Assembly: GCA_947095535.1 (NCBI GenBank)
Contig: OX352774.1
Coordinates: 213,392,965-213,456,964, forward strand
Length of the DNA stretch: 64,000 nucleotides
Source of the DNA: Poecilobothrus nobilitatus
Lineage: Eukaryota > Arthropoda > Insecta > Diptera > Dolichopodidae
Reading direction: 5' to 3'
The notes under the pieces are model-generated. The model saw only the letters and a list, made by a program, of their open reading frames with translations, searched no databases and was not told the origin of the DNA. Each line of letters starts with the position of its first letter. Position 1 is the stretch's first letter. The position numbers and the translations under genes were made by a program. Below, piece by piece: positions 35,701-49,400 of the stretch.

Positions 35701-37480
35701 CTTTAATCCACTATAATACACCACCCCTCTTTTTGATCATACAATAAGTTAGAGAACCTTTAATACTATTATAATGTTTGAGCAAAAATTCTGCTATGGA
35801 GTAAAAATTTAATGAACGAAAGTGTTGACGTGTTTTCCTTAAATATATGTAAATTAAAAATGTAATCATCTCCAGTTTTAGGAAACACATTGAGTAGTAG
35901 ATGATTCCAGATTTGCTACATTCGAGTCACAATCGAATTGCCATATACTGAATATATTTATATTATGTTATATATATATATATATTGTTATATAACATAA
36001 AATTAATGGTGCCCCAAAATATTATATGGTAGTTTTCTTCTCTTTCTAATTTTTTCTGTTCTCTATCTCTTTCTATAATATATGTTTTTCTTACATTTTA
36101 ATGATATTTATTTCTTTCTAGATTACATTTTTATTATAATTTAGTGAGAAATTTAGTTCTGTTCTATTGCTTAAAACTATATATAATATGATAAAACTGA
36201 TATTAAATTCTTTTAGATGTCATACTAAATTTAAAAGAATAATAAAAAAATAAAAAATTATAGAAATAAAATAAAAATCAGATATATATTATATAATACA
36301 TATATATATCTATGATTTAAAATACATATGTTTGTTGGTATTATTTATTTTTCAACCAGGATTAAAATATTATTTTAATTGCTTTTGGGATTTATGTACA
36401 CTACTATATATTTTAGTGCATATGATCCAGGAATAGCAAATATAAGATTTGATGTTGAATTTCTATTTACTATAACTGTTACGGGTTCATATTTGATATT
36501 AGTGCAGGATAAAATAAAATGAATTATAAAGAAAAAAAAAAAATTGAAAACCATAAAAAAGTTTTCATTTTAAAACAAATAATTCGTTCTGTTAAAATGA
36601 GTCTAGAGGATTAAGTTATTTCGAAGAAAAAGATTTATAATAGAAAGAAGAAATATTGTTGAAAACATAGCTACATATTATTTTGTTTTTGGTTTTTTTT
36701 TTTTTTCGTGTTTTTTTTTTTTTATTTGAAAAACAAACAGTGAAAGGAGGGTAAAAAAAACATATATATTAGATTGAAAGATTATCAAGGTAACAAATTA
36801 CCAATTTTTTTTTTTGTGAAAAACGAATGTTTTATTTTTAAGTTAATAAAAATACTATAGAATTATTGCTTTTTAGAAAAAAAAAGGAGTAGTTTAGAAA
36901 ACAGAAGTAAGGAAGCTATAAAAGATGTAATTTTTGGTATATAACTTATAGTTGGATTATAATTTAGGTACACTTAATTTATTTTGAACGTTTATTCTAT
37001 GCAGAATAGAACGATTTGCATCCCTTTGTTTAATTTCAAGTATAACATTTCTAAGAACTCATAGCGAATTTTTACTGCCTTACTCCTTTTAAAGTTTATA
37101 ACGAAAAATATAACTACTCAAAATTAACAACTGCCTCAACTAAAATTTGTTAAAAGAATACTTTTATATTTCATTTATGGTTCTAAAAACTGTTAAACGA
37201 TCTTTAATAACGATATTATTATAACGATCGATTTTTAAGAGCAGCTGTACGAATTCTCTTTCAAAATCTCATCTTTTGTATAAAATTTTGTATTATTTTT
37301 ATCACGCAAAAATTTTATCTAAGTGAATACTTTACTCTCAATAATTTCGTTAGTAGGAGTTTTGGTTTAATCTCAATATTTTAATTGCTTTGTTAATGAA
37401 ATATCTATACGTAAAACGAATACCTAGAAGGGATTTCATAGTTGTTTACAAAATTTACTCAGAGTTTTCTAAAATTTGTA
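32740..37480. other. Gene-free A+T-rich stretch
   Basis: There is no supported gene. It is rich in poly-T (33100-34600), with a TA/TG-rich zone at 34700-35280 and 35560-35990. A small direct repeat AAATAGTTTTTCTAGGCGA recurs (34805 and 34851, 46 bp apart), and the first copy starts a short hairpin TTTCTAGG/CCTAGAAA. Frames such as 33515-33832 (105 codons) are almost wholly poly-T read as Phe, Leu and Ser. Confidence 0.5.
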
Positions 37481-37486
37481 TTAATA

Positions 37487-38101
37487 CACTGTAATCTCGA
37501 GTTGCACCGTTTCAATTTGAGTTATTTCGATTAGCGTCGCTAAAAATATTAATACCATAATTTTGAATGGTATTAAATTTCGTATTTTGGACGCAAATCG
37601 AAATTTATCAAATTGAAATCAAATTGAATATTATGTAACATAAAAATAAAAAAAAGTGGATCTCTTGGCTGTAAAGATTAATTTTAATAAAATTTTTTGT
37701 CAAAAATATATTTTTCAAATATACTTCAAAAGAAGAATTTATACATAGCACCTGGCTACCAAGCAAAAACCGATTAAAATTAATTCTTGAAGGCAATGCT
37801 AATGGTGAATGTAAACTAAAGCTATTATTAGTTTAACAAATACGAGAGCTTTAAATGGGTCGATTAGAAAAGACTTAAATCACTGGAGTTTTGTTTCCAG
37901 ATTTAGTGACCAACTATGCACTACCGGAATTTAAAAAATTACTGTAAAGTTGAAAATTGTTGGTATTGCTCAATAATGCACCACAACATGCAAGATATTT
38001 ACACAATATTAAGTGAAAATATGAAATTTTTATTTATGGCACCAAACATAATATCTATTAACCAACCCCAATGGATCAATTTAAGGATTATTATGAAATA
38101 A
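37487..38101 (+). pseudogene. pogo/Tigger-type transposase remnant
   Basis: After a TA at 37485-37486 the element begins CACTGTAATCTCGAGTTG, a plausible pogo-type terminus. Broken coding pieces follow in family order on the + strand: TWLPSKNRLKLILEGNANGECKLKLLLV (split by me as TWLPSKNRLK and NANGECKLK; family form L-P-S-K...N-A-x-G-x-x-K-L-K-P-L) near 37755-37835, then LLVLLNNAPQHA near 37960 (family form LLLLDNAPAH, so the catalytic Asp is Asn). MKFLFMAPNIISINQ follows near 38020-38065 (family form V-x-F-L-P-P-N-T-T-S-L-I-Q-P), with MDQ in the next frame at 38072. There are several stops and frameshifts, so it is dead. No right terminus was found, and the DNA-binding half is missing. Confidence 0.75.
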
Positions 38102-38104
38102 TAA

Positions 38105-40130
38105 TTGTCTACTCACTAGTGGTGAACTATAAACACTAAATTAAAACGAAAATTTTTAAATAAAAAAAAAAAATTGAATCTAATTATGTCTAAATTTGTT
38201 AATAAAATATTTGTAGATATAAAAGTACTTAAAATTTTAAAAAAAAAACGGAAATATTTATTATAAAAGAATTTGCACATCAAAAGATACAATACCAATA
38301 AAATACCCCACAAATATCCAAAAACAAAAACCAAAAAGGAAAATCAATTAATACAAAAAATTGCCATTTTATTCAAAACAACAAAAAAAAAAATTATCAA
38401 CTACCAATTATTTTGAATTGTACTCCCTTTTATTATAACAGAAAAATTAATGAATCAATAAAATATTACCATAATATATACAAAAATCGTTAATTTCCAA
38501 TTCACGGCAACAAAGAATAATAAGTAAAAATGTAAAGTAGTCACTTTAAAAACAATCTTTTATGCCTCTTAAACAAAAAAAAAAATTAATTTGCCATTAA
38601 TTTTCATTTTCAATACAAAATCTTTTAATTTATAATTTTTTTTTTTTTTTCGTATTATTAAAATTTAAATTCAACTGATTTATATAAAGTAGTTAAATAT
38701 GAATGTTACTGACAGGAGGCGATTTTTTAAAGCATATCACTATACAAAAAAACAAAAAAAAAAACAAATAACAAAAACCCATTTTACTTTTGAATAAAAA
38801 AAAATAAATAATTATATCTCCACCACCAATATTACTACCGCCACCACCATCACTACTACCACTACCATTTTTATAGCAATTCTTTCATTTATTTCATCCA
38901 TTAATTCATATACGGAGTATATTAAACAATATAAATAATATTCACTTCAATAGCTTCCATTCAATCAGAGGGAATTAATTTTAATGTCCTTTTAATTTTT
39001 GCTGTTATTGTCATTGTTGTTGTTGTTGTTGTTGTTCTTGTTATTGGAGTTTTTGAATACTTATATTCAATGTAAAAATGAACACTGTTAAACAGCAGCA
39101 CTCAGTCACTTAATTGAGACATTTTGTCATCTTACAAAAAAATAAAAAAAATACAAAAAACTCTTAATGCTTTTTTTTACATGAAAAAATGCCTTTTAAA
39201 AAAATATTATTAAAAAAAAATTTGTTTATTATTTTTTTTTTTTGCGTACCTATAATAATGGCCTCTCATTTGCTATCCCATTAAATCGAAATATTGATAA
39301 AAATTTAAGGAAAAAAAAAACAGAACAAATTCAAAAACAACTTAACGCAATGGCCAACAAACAACTTGACAAAGTCACAAAAAATAAATATAAAGAACAT
39401 ACCATTAAATACGTACCATAGACTACTAACAATTTGCATAATGGCCTGATGGTTATAAAAATGTTAAAATAGTTTTTAAAAACAAAGGTATGTACACAAA
39501 TTAAGGTTGCCAGATGTTTTTTAAAACAATTTTAATTTTGAAATTAAGGAGGTGTTATTTAAAAAATAAGACATCAACAACTACAGTCTAGGAAGTTAAT
39601 CATCTAATTGTAATGCCATTCTAGTATCATAACCTCAGTCCATTCTCGAATTCCAAGTTTTTGAGCAATTGGTCCTTATTACATTGTAAAATTTATTAAA
39701 TTAACTTTGCCAATGTAGAGTTACTTATATACAGGCATTATTTCCAACGATATACCATCTAGTCAATTTAAACAAACATCTAAACTGCACTCGAATTCCT
39801 GTAACATTTACAATTAAATTGGAACTGCCAAATACCAGTTTGTTAATATACGTCTTTAAAACTGTTTCTATTAACTGGTTTGTTGACATACGTCATTGAA
39901 TTTTGATTATATATCAGCTGAAAATGGTAATCCTTTTTCTGTGGCCGAAAAACTGTATTTCTATACAAAATAGGCTATAATTTTAATTAAACTCCTCAAT
40001 AAATATTTTAAAAAATTGCAATACGAATCTTTGACCAAAACCAGCGTATTTTTTTAACATAGATTTCGAATACAGTTCTTATTCTTGTTATAGTTCTAAT
40101 TCTTAAAGTATAGGTCATTTTTTTTATACT
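38105..40130. other. Gene-free stretch with trinucleotide-rich patches
   Basis: There is no gene. It has a CCA/CTA-type imperfect trinucleotide patch at 38820-38870 and a TTG run at 39014-39036. A 40-bp direct repeat has the core TTTGTTGACATACGTCATTG (about 39839 and 39879). No element ends were recognised. Confidence 0.5.
39014..39036. repeat. TTG trinucleotide microsatellite
   Basis: Seven to eight consecutive TTG units, not part of a credible frame. Confidence 0.9.
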
Positions 40131-40154
40131 TCTGTGTTTTTAGAATATATATAT

Positions 40155-40332
40155 ATTTTTTTTTAATGCATTTCTCTGCCACATAAATGTAGACAGAAAA
40201 TTACACATCCTTTCCTGTAAATGTCGTAAGGAGGAATAACTCTTACGACGTGTGTGGGATTCGAACCCACACTCCCTCGGTGTTTATACATCGTATTTTA
40301 TACGCTCTTACCTACTAGGTCACCGAGGCCCC
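40155..40332 (-). mobile_element. tRNA-derived SINE, copy 3 (best preserved)
   Basis: On the minus strand it starts at 40332: GGGGCCTCGGTGACCTAG with an A-box-like GACCTAGTAGGTAAGAG. A small hairpin CGTAT/ATACG stands where an anticodon arm would be. A perfect B box GGTTCGAATCC sits within a T arm (GTGGG/CCCAC). The body stem TCGTAAG/CTTACGA is perfectly paired here. The tail GTGTAATTTTCTGTC leads to a poly-A (+ strand poly-T at 40156-40164). The target duplication is long: TGTTTTTAGAATAT (40135-40148) and TGTTTTTAAAATAT (40333-40346), one mismatch in 14. This confirms target-primed insertion and gives exact ends. Confidence 0.92.
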
Positions 40333-40349
40333 TGTTTTTAAAATATTGC

Positions 40350-43300
40350 ACTTTAAAATATTTTAAAATATATTTATTGGTTTTGATTGTCAGTTAGTCA
40401 ACTGATTATTCAACTAGTCAAGTAAAATATCCGATTGTCTATCTTCTTCAAAAAAATTCTTACAATATTACTCTTAACAAAAATGTTTAATCTGATAACC
40501 TTTAAACATATTTACACAAACATATGATATTGTAATTGGTTACATGACCATATTATCATAAGTCCGATTCGATGATAATGTGCAGCTACGAATTGACAGT
40601 AATTTTAGTGTAGACTGTAGTTGTTTTTGTTTTTTTGTTTGTTTTTACTTTTTTTTTTTGTATTTTTAGACAAAGCAAAAATTAATGAATATACAACGAT
40701 ATTCACCTCGATTGAATGCCTGCCTAATTTTTTAAGTGGCTATATTCAATTTGCATATCATTTATTTATACTATCTCTTTTCTTTTATATTTTGCCTCCT
40801 TTTTTTTTTTTTCTTCCTTCTTGACATTTGCTTTATAACGTTTGTATTGTTCTGGTATGAATTAATATAAAAATTGATCTCATTGATTAGAAATGAAATT
40901 GAATGGATCATATGAAGTCTAAGAAGTAATTTTTGAATTAGAAATACATAGAAATTTCATGCATTGTGTGGTGGTTATCTGAAGACGTGTAAAAATAAAA
41001 TAGAAAATAAAAAGAAAAAAGAAAAAAAAACAAAAAGAGATATTTTTGAAAATCTAAAGACTAGTGGTGGATTAAGGTAATGTAATTTTAAAATTAATTT
41101 CTGTACTATTGATGTCATTGAAATCAAAAACACAATATTCGATCATTTTCAAGTTTCATTTGGCTTTTTTTTTATTTTTTTTTGTCGATTTCATTCTTTA
41201 ATAAATTACATTCAATTATGAGTACAAATGGCTTTTTTTTTTTTATTTTCTGTATTGAAATGTGATTCAAAACAAGACAAAAAAAAAAAAAAATAAAGAA
41301 TGAATCGAATGAATAGAAAACTATTAGATAAGAGAATGGGTTTTATTGAATTTTCAAAGAAAGAAAAAATGAAAAATACTCATGAAAACAAATTGCATTG
41401 ATTTCATGTATGTTAAAAACAGAGAAAAACAGTTTTTTGTAAAAGAATGGCTTCTGTTAAAGTGGTACTATTAATTTGTATTTGTAAAAAAAAACCAAAA
41501 AAAAAATTTAAATATAAATTATAACTGGTATTTGTTATTTTTTTTGTTTTTTGGTTGGTTAAAGTTTAAAAAATTATATTGGATTAAGTATGTTGAATTG
41601 AACACAAGAAATTAATAGTTTGTTTAAGTCAATTTGAAGGATAATTAATAAAAGCTTTTATTGTTAATTAATTATATCTTTTTTTAATTTTTTTTTTCTT
41701 TTTTTTTTTACTAAAGAATTGAATTTCAGATCACATTTTATCACTTAAAAAGAATGAAATTTCTAATAATTTATTATGAAAAGTGTTATTATATCATATA
41801 AACGACTAATTGCAACAGTGAATAAACACCTATCACAGTAAACATTGTATTTTATGATGCATTTCAACAAAAATATTACTCTAGGATATTATTGTTAGCC
41901 TAATAATAGGCAATACTTTAAGAAATCAAATATTCTAATAATGAAAAATTAATTAATTTGGACATAAGCAGACGGAAGCTAAAAAATTTTCAACCGTTTA
42001 TTGTACTGCTGCTCTTGGTTATTGTATACCTGTATTTCTTGTAATAGACAACGAAATTAATATTATTTAATCAATTAAAAGATCACATGCACTATTTAGA
42101 AACTTCGTTTTAAAAGTTTTCGCACAGAAGAAATGCTTCTTCCCGACTTATTAAAACGTTTGCTCTAGACTGGAAGAAAAAATGCATATTATACTTATGA
42201 TAATATTATATAATTTATTAGTACTAATCCAACATAAAGTAATTTTTAACTCTATAAGTCTCATTAAAAAAGTTAAAAGAGTCTCATTAAAAAAACAAAA
42301 AACCGAACTCTTAATTAAATGAATTAAGTTTTATTTCATACAAAATTATTCTATCAGACAGAAACAAATTAATTATTTTAATTAAACTTAAATATATCAA
42401 ATATTTTCCTTTCCTTAATTCAATTCTAACGTTACAAAAAAAATTCTAAATCAAAATTTCAAATAACCTTTAAATTATTTAAGAAATATTTTACAAAAAT
42501 AAAATTAAAATTTTAAACAAAAGAATAAATTCTAAAAATCAATTCAAAAAATTTAAAAATTTAGAATGCCAACAACAACAAAAAAAAAAACTAATATTTC
42601 TACATAATCCTGTCTGAAGTCTCAGCTTTTGTAGCTCTTAATTTGTCAGCACAAGTAAAAATGAAAGACCAAAAACAAAACAACACGAATACAATATCGT
42701 TGTCTTTTCAAATAAAATAATTTTTAACCTTTACTTCTTCCGGATGATTTTTCTAACAACTTCCTTGCATTAAATATTACCGTACCACAATCAATTCCCC
42801 ACATCGTCGCAGAAACAGAAAAAGTAAAACAAAAAAGAAAAAACCAAAATAATTTAAGAAATAAAACCATAACAAGAAACTCCCATATTTTAAGTTTCCA
42901 AATTTTCTCAAAAGCATCATAAATTTTTTTCCTTTGCATATAAATTTACTAATATATAGACTAGAAACATCAGGAAGACAACAAGAGGGTTACATTGATG
43001 ACGATAATAACAACGACAACGATGACTACTATGAATCCATTTAACTTCTAAGCTGTCTTCAAAAAATCATATAAACCGGGAGCAATAAATTTAACAGGTT
43101 TGTGTTTTTTTTTTGATTTTCTACCATTACTAAAAAAAAAAAAATATTTTTTTCACCCCGAATTTTATGAACATATTACCTTGACTGGCTGGAATTACTT
43201 AATATGATCCCCTCCCAGTTTTTCTTTTTTCAAACGTTTTTAAATCCTTCGTGGAACGAATAACACGTAAATGAATAACTGGGTACTGTAAAAGAATCTA

Positions 43301-45915
43301 CAAGGATATAAATTTTTTATTTTATATTTTTTTTTTTGAAATATTCAGGGGTGTTCAATTCACCCCATCCCAAAAAAAAAAAAATATATAAAATAAAAAA
43401 AATTAAATAAATCGCGTTTTCAAAAAATACACAAGATTTAAAGGAAAACAAAACCAATTGTTTCTTTTTTCGTATTCATAACCAAAAACTTACAGTAAAA
43501 GAATAATGAGTTGATAGTTATTTAAGTTAAACTCCAACTCCTAATCTAAGATATTCTAAAACTCTGTGCAAAATTTTTTGAAAGGTTCAATAAATTTAAC
43601 GGCACCCATGAATGAAAATTTATTATGTTTTACGGTGTAATTTTTATATATGAGAATGAAATAGTATGATAGAGTGGTGAATTTTTTTTTTTTTTTTGTT
43701 TTTTTTTGGGGACGTTAGCTGTTATAAATATTCACCTTCAATTTTTTCTTTTGTTTTTTTATTTTTTTTTTCGTTTCGACTTTAAGACCAGATGGGTCTG
43801 AGTTCTATCTTGAATTAAAGAAAGAATATAAACTTTTCTTTTTAATATTATATTAAATATACTATGAATAGCAAAATATTACCTAAGGTTAATATAAAAA
43901 AAAAAAATTATTTATTTTTTTCATTGTAATTCACTTCAAAGTTCAAACCAGATGAGACCGACCCAAAAATCATATTATAAACCTTCTGTATGGATAAGGT
44001 GTAGAAACAGGAAAGAATAAAGAAGCTAAAGAAAAATTGAATGAAAAGTGAATTGAAGAAAGAATGAAAACAAAAAAAAAAAACAAATAACAACATGAAT
44101 AAATGAAATTTATGCCTCGTTTGTTTGAAAATAAATCGTTTCTGAAGAGAGCAAAAAAAGAAAAATTATAAAAATAAGAGACAGAAAGATAGATATTTGG
44201 AATAAATCAAAGTGACAAGATATAAAAATTTAGGTACTATGTTAAATTTATATTTAATATTATTATTTTGTTTAAATTTCAATCTAATTTCAATAAAATT
44301 CATTCTTAAAATTGATTAAAAGACTAAATAAGGGCTTTTCAAATTTCTTACGATAAGAGGAGTTTAATTATTTTATAATCTTTTGTCAAAAGTCCTTTGT
44401 AATAAGTCTTTTTCTTTATTATAAATTAGTAGAGTAGAGTGTAAAAAAATTTTAAATATGAATGACTTTTTTTTAACTTATCTTTTCTAACAAGTAACAA
44501 CAACAATGATTTTCCATTAAACTCTTAACAATGGGTAGTTTCGTTTTTTACATGACGGTTCTCTTCAAGTCTACAAAAATTATTTCTGCCAAAATATAGA
44601 AAACGTTCAAGAACTTGCACAAAGCTGCCGTTTAACACCAGAATATAGACATCTTATACTGAGATCATTCAGAGTAATTCTTGACCTACTAGATACCATA
44701 ACTATTATTTCCAATTAAAATCTCCATAGAACCAACCGTCCTGAATGCTTCAAGTTTTTAAATTTATAGCAGGAAATAGACATCTTCTACAAAAATCAAT
44801 GAAAGAAATATCCAGTTTTTGAAGAAGCCCTTTTTTACCCGCTACGAAAATTTGGTTAGTTATGAAATTCTTTACTATTACCAATATTTATATTATGCCA
44901 CTTTTACAACAGTTAACCTACAATTTACTAATTTAATACCATAGGAATTAATTAAAAATAAGTTGTAATATGAGCTTATGTTCGCGCGACACTTCAAAGA
45001 ATATATCATATTTCTTTATAATTTTGATTTTGTTATAAAAAATTTTAAAGTAAATATTTTTAAATTTAAGTTCCATGGTATAAAGTTTCCTAATACCACA
45101 ACAAAAAAAAAACAAAAACATAACTTATGTACCATCTACTTTTTATTTATTTTAACTACTGTTTTACTTGAATTGCGTTGACAACAATTTATTGTTTACG
45201 TCGTTGAGATTTATTGGTTTATATTTTTATTAAAAAACAACTAAAGAGTAACAAATTTTTTTTTTGTAGCATTTATAGGTATTTTTTTTTTGAAAAAAAA
45301 AAGAGTCACCGAAGCCAGTTAGTTGATTGTATACTAGTATATTTCTTTAAAAAAAAAACTACCCACATACAACCAATGGTTTGACAAAAAAAAAAATTTT
45401 TCCAATATTTTTGGGAAAAATCCCATGTGTGATCTTTAAGAGCTGTTAGAAAGAAAATAAAATTAAACTGAAAAAAAATAAATTCTCTTCGAGACACATA
45501 AATTATGAAGTTGGAAAAAAAAACTCAGTTGTCATACAGAGGATATGACACATTAAATGAGCTTAGAAAAAAATATGATATAAAACGGAGAGAAAAAAAA
45601 ACATAGGTAGCTATATAGGTATAATAAAATATAAATTTCGCGAAAAAATATTTTCCGGTCTTTGGTTTTGATTTTTTTGTTTTCTTTTTCATGTCTATTT
45701 TTCTTTTCATTTCTTTTTTTACATCCAAAGGTTAAAGGAAAATTATTATACATGACTGATTAATCTAAAAAAAAGAAGAAAAATATATTTTTGTAGGAAC
45801 CGAAAGATTAATTTAGGATTAAAGAAGCACTATTTTGTCACTTAAGATTTAAATAAATCTAATAATATAAAGGAAAAAATAAAGTTGAAAGATTTCTTTC
45901 ACATTGAAGCGACAT
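40350..45915. other. Gene-free A+T-rich stretch
   Basis: There is no supported gene. A minus-strand frame at 42724-42939 contains a signal-peptide-like hydrophobic run followed by a short basic peptide, and a GAC/GAT/AAC-rich patch lies at 42997-43035. Both are discussed in the findings or rejections. The remainder is homopolymer-rich unique DNA. Confidence 0.5.
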
Positions 45916-45917
45916 CT

Positions 45918-46415
45918 TTTCAGCACATTTTTCAAAAAAATTTTGAATACTAAGTATAACTTTCACTCTCTCCATTTGACCGTCTGTCTATTCACAAAAC
46001 TTCTACATGGTTTAAAATAAAACAATGAAATTTTAGCCATAGATTCTTTTAAAAAAATTAATGTTGTAGAACAACTTTTTCATGTAGCCCTACTTCTCAC
46101 AGAGGTACAACTCCTTAAAATCGGAAAAATTACTATTTTCAAATGTATATAATCTCAGATTCTTAACATTTTATCAATCTAAATACGTTAAACGATAGAA
46201 TATTTTTAAGATTTTGCTTCCTTCATATGTCTGAAACATTTTTAGATATAACCTTAAACTGAAAGAATAAAATAGTCTGCAAATTAGATATCGGTGCAAA
46301 TTTTCCAAAGTGAAACACAAAAATTAAAGCTCCAACATTGTATATTTACATACTAATAATACATGTTCAGATAATAATATACGGTTTCCTTAAAATTGAA
46401 GAAAGTGTCTCTTGA
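45918..46415 (-). mobile_element. Family A element, inverted copy
   Basis: On the minus strand it reads ATTTTAAGGAAAC, then GGAGCTTTAATTTTTGTG, later GGAGTTGTACCTCTGTGAGA, GGGCTACATGAAAAAGTTGT, GTAGAAGTTTTGTGAATAGA and CAGACGGTCAAATGGAGAG. It ends at TTTGAAAAATGTGCTG (45918-45937 on +). These match the copies at 12784 and 63225 in order. The GGAC run is only one or two units long here. No internal tandem duplication is seen. Confidence 0.75.
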
Positions 46416-46419
46416 TTCT

Positions 46420-49400
46420 GCACAATTTTTTTTCCTTATATATAAAATTTTAAGAAAATTGATTGAAAATTGGCGCAAATCACAATAAATTCTCCAACTC
46501 TATTAGTTTTAAAAAAGTGTTTCTGATTAAAGGAATTTAAAAATAAAAATTTATGATGACCACACCGTTAACGTTATTAAAATTAGAAAACGTCTTTGTT
46601 TGACTGGCAAATTAGTACAAAGAGAAACTTCACAAAAAGAACGAAATGGAATGCATGATAAGGACACAATATATTTTATTCAGATTTGTTTTAACAAAAG
46701 TTCCAAGTTTTAAAAGCAGTTTGATTGCCAGAAAACTTCTTTAACAAAGAAAACTAATAACTTTTAATAGTTAAATAACATATTTCGAAGAACCAAGAAT
46801 TAACAGAATAAAAACCAAAAATGTCAAACCAGAGAATTTGGAAGGATATAAATTTATGCAATTATCATTCAAAATATTTGTATACGCACAAAAATATTTT
46901 TATTACCATTAATTTAATTTAATGTTCATTGGTCTAGAAAATTTTATTTCTAAAATTTTACAAGAGAATTCCTTTCAAAATAGTTTGATGCTTCCTTTTA
47001 ACCGCAACCAGATATTTTCCTGTAAAATTTTTTAGTACTATAGAAGATGTAGTTAAAAAAAAAAGAAATAAAGCCTTCAAAAACCTGCCTCCATTTTCAA
47101 ACCTTTTCATAATTTTAAATTATTACAATGCTAATGTTTCGAAAACAGGAGAATAACCACTAAACAGAAATGGCTATTTCATAATATAAGAACCAAAAAT
47201 ATAATCTTAAGCATCACAAATCATAATTCTCTAGCGGATGCAGTAAAATATTAACAAAAAAAAAAAAATGAATTGGATAAAGAAACAACAGACAGAACAA
47301 AAATAAAAAATAAAAATATTGTTCATAATAAATCAAAAAAAAAAAAAACAACAAATTGCACTAAAATCTTTAAAAAATACATAACCAAATACATAAAACA
47401 TAAACCATAACTATCATCATTGGTTCAAATAAAAATATTGTACCATTCATCCAGCCAACAACAAAAACAACAACAGAATTTTAAAAACCGAAAGTTGAAA
47501 AATAAAAAAAAAACATCTAAAGATGAAGAAAAATTACTAAAGAAAATGATGCCATGACAGTTTGCTGTTACTGATGCTTTATTACTTACTTACTACCATT
47601 CTACTACTCTTTTTCTTTTTTTTTTCTGTTATGCTACAATAAAAAAATAAAACAGCAGAAATAAAAACCGAATCCAGCCAGCGAACAAACAGAGGGACAG
47701 AATTGTTTTGAGATTTCAGAAAACAAAAAAAAAAAAAAAAAAAAACAGTATAAAGTACATGGTCACTTGTGTATAATTATGATAAATTGCTATAAACAAG
47801 CGAAGAATAATGATGATGATAACAATATTAAAAATTTTTTATTTTTCTTTATTTTTTTTTTTTTTATTTTGGACATCCAACAATTTCCATCAGTGTAGGT
47901 ACAACAGACAACAAAAAGAAAAATAAAAATACAAATAAAATAAAATAAGAAAAAAGTGAAAAATTTTTTTGTTTTTTATTATGAAGGACATTGCAATTTT
48001 ATAGCACAATAAAAGGTATGAAATTAAGATTAGATTTAAAAATAAAAAGAAAAAAACGTTATTCTTGATAATCATAGGATTTCGAAGTACAGAAATAATG
48101 ATCACCAAGAAATTGTATACCACAACTTTGGTACAGTGTAAGATTTTTATTCATTAAAGTCAAGTTCCTTTGTATAATTGTAACCCGTAGCCGATTCCAG
48201 CCTACCATACCATACTGCATCATATCCTTAAATATTTTCGCAATATATTGGGTAGATATCTATAGATTTTTATACAAATAGTGTTCCATAAGGTACCACT
48301 TTGCAGAGTCTGTCTTTATATGAAATATCATATAAACTATAAAAGATATGGTAAGTAAAGCATAATTCTCAAGATAATGGAACTCTCACATAGAACATAA
48401 AACATAAGAAAAAAATTAATTTTTTTTATAGCCCTGAAAAATTAAAGGGTAAGCACTAAATTGGCATCAATTTATCTTGAAAATGGAAAAAACCAAAATT
48501 AACAAAAATCATTATATTAAACAACCGACATTATAGGATTTGTAAAATATAGCAATAAATTGTAATAATAGATTTTTGCAGAACAATACCTTTACCAGTC
48601 TTTAAAAAATATTTCCTTACTCATAAATAAATTATTCCTTAATTTTAATATTATAAAATGATAGTTTAAAGTTCCCTTAAAACTAATTTAAAGCAATATT
48701 CAGATTTTCACCTTTTTATTAATTTATTATAAATATGCGTAGATCGACATTATTGTACAATAAACAAGTGTAATTAACTAAAGATCTTTCGATAGACATA
48801 AAATTTATAATACCTGTAAAAACTTGTAAAAACAACTGAATAGATTGGATTTTTTTTACCATCATTTTCAGTTCTAAACATAACTTCAGTCCAGGGAAAA
48901 ATGATTAAGAAGAACAAAAATAAAAAATATAAAAAAATTAAATGGAAATTAGCAATGAAATCTCAACTAAAAATGATTTATTGGAGATATACACGCATTT
49001 ATGAAGGCATTATGATATCTTTTATCATTAATTTTAATTTTTTCTTCTTCTTCTTCATCTCATTTTTTTTTTTTTTTGTTTTATTTTCTGTGATTTTTCA
49101 TTTGGAACACAATCTTTATTTGACAAGAAACAGCAACAACCGCGTTAACAAAAAATCTTCATTGTCCATCAAGAGAGCAAAAAACAATTGTGAATTGAAA
49201 TGAAATTGAAGATCATTTTTACACAAAAAATAATTTACGATCTTTTTAGAATATTATGATCTTCAGATATGAAGTTTTTTGACAGAATATTTTTTTATTC
49301 TTTTTTTTGTGTTTTTGTTTTTTTTGACGTCTGAACAAGGCTTCACTATACACTTAAATATCATATCATAAACAATTTGTCATTTGATATCTTCTCAGTA

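Noticed and set aside
42961..43030. Acidic Asp/Asn-rich short frame after AACATCAG
   Set aside because: It comes from a GAC/GAT/AAC trinucleotide patch. The acceptor lacks a pyrimidine tract.
48308..48352. Possible 45-bp exon between CTTTGCAG and GTAAGT
   Set aside because: Too short to judge. The peptide is ordinary for A+T-rich DNA and there is no partner exon.
48901..49203. 100-codon + strand frame
   Set aside because: A lysine-rich start and a poly-Phe middle from homopolymers. It resembles no family and is probably chance.
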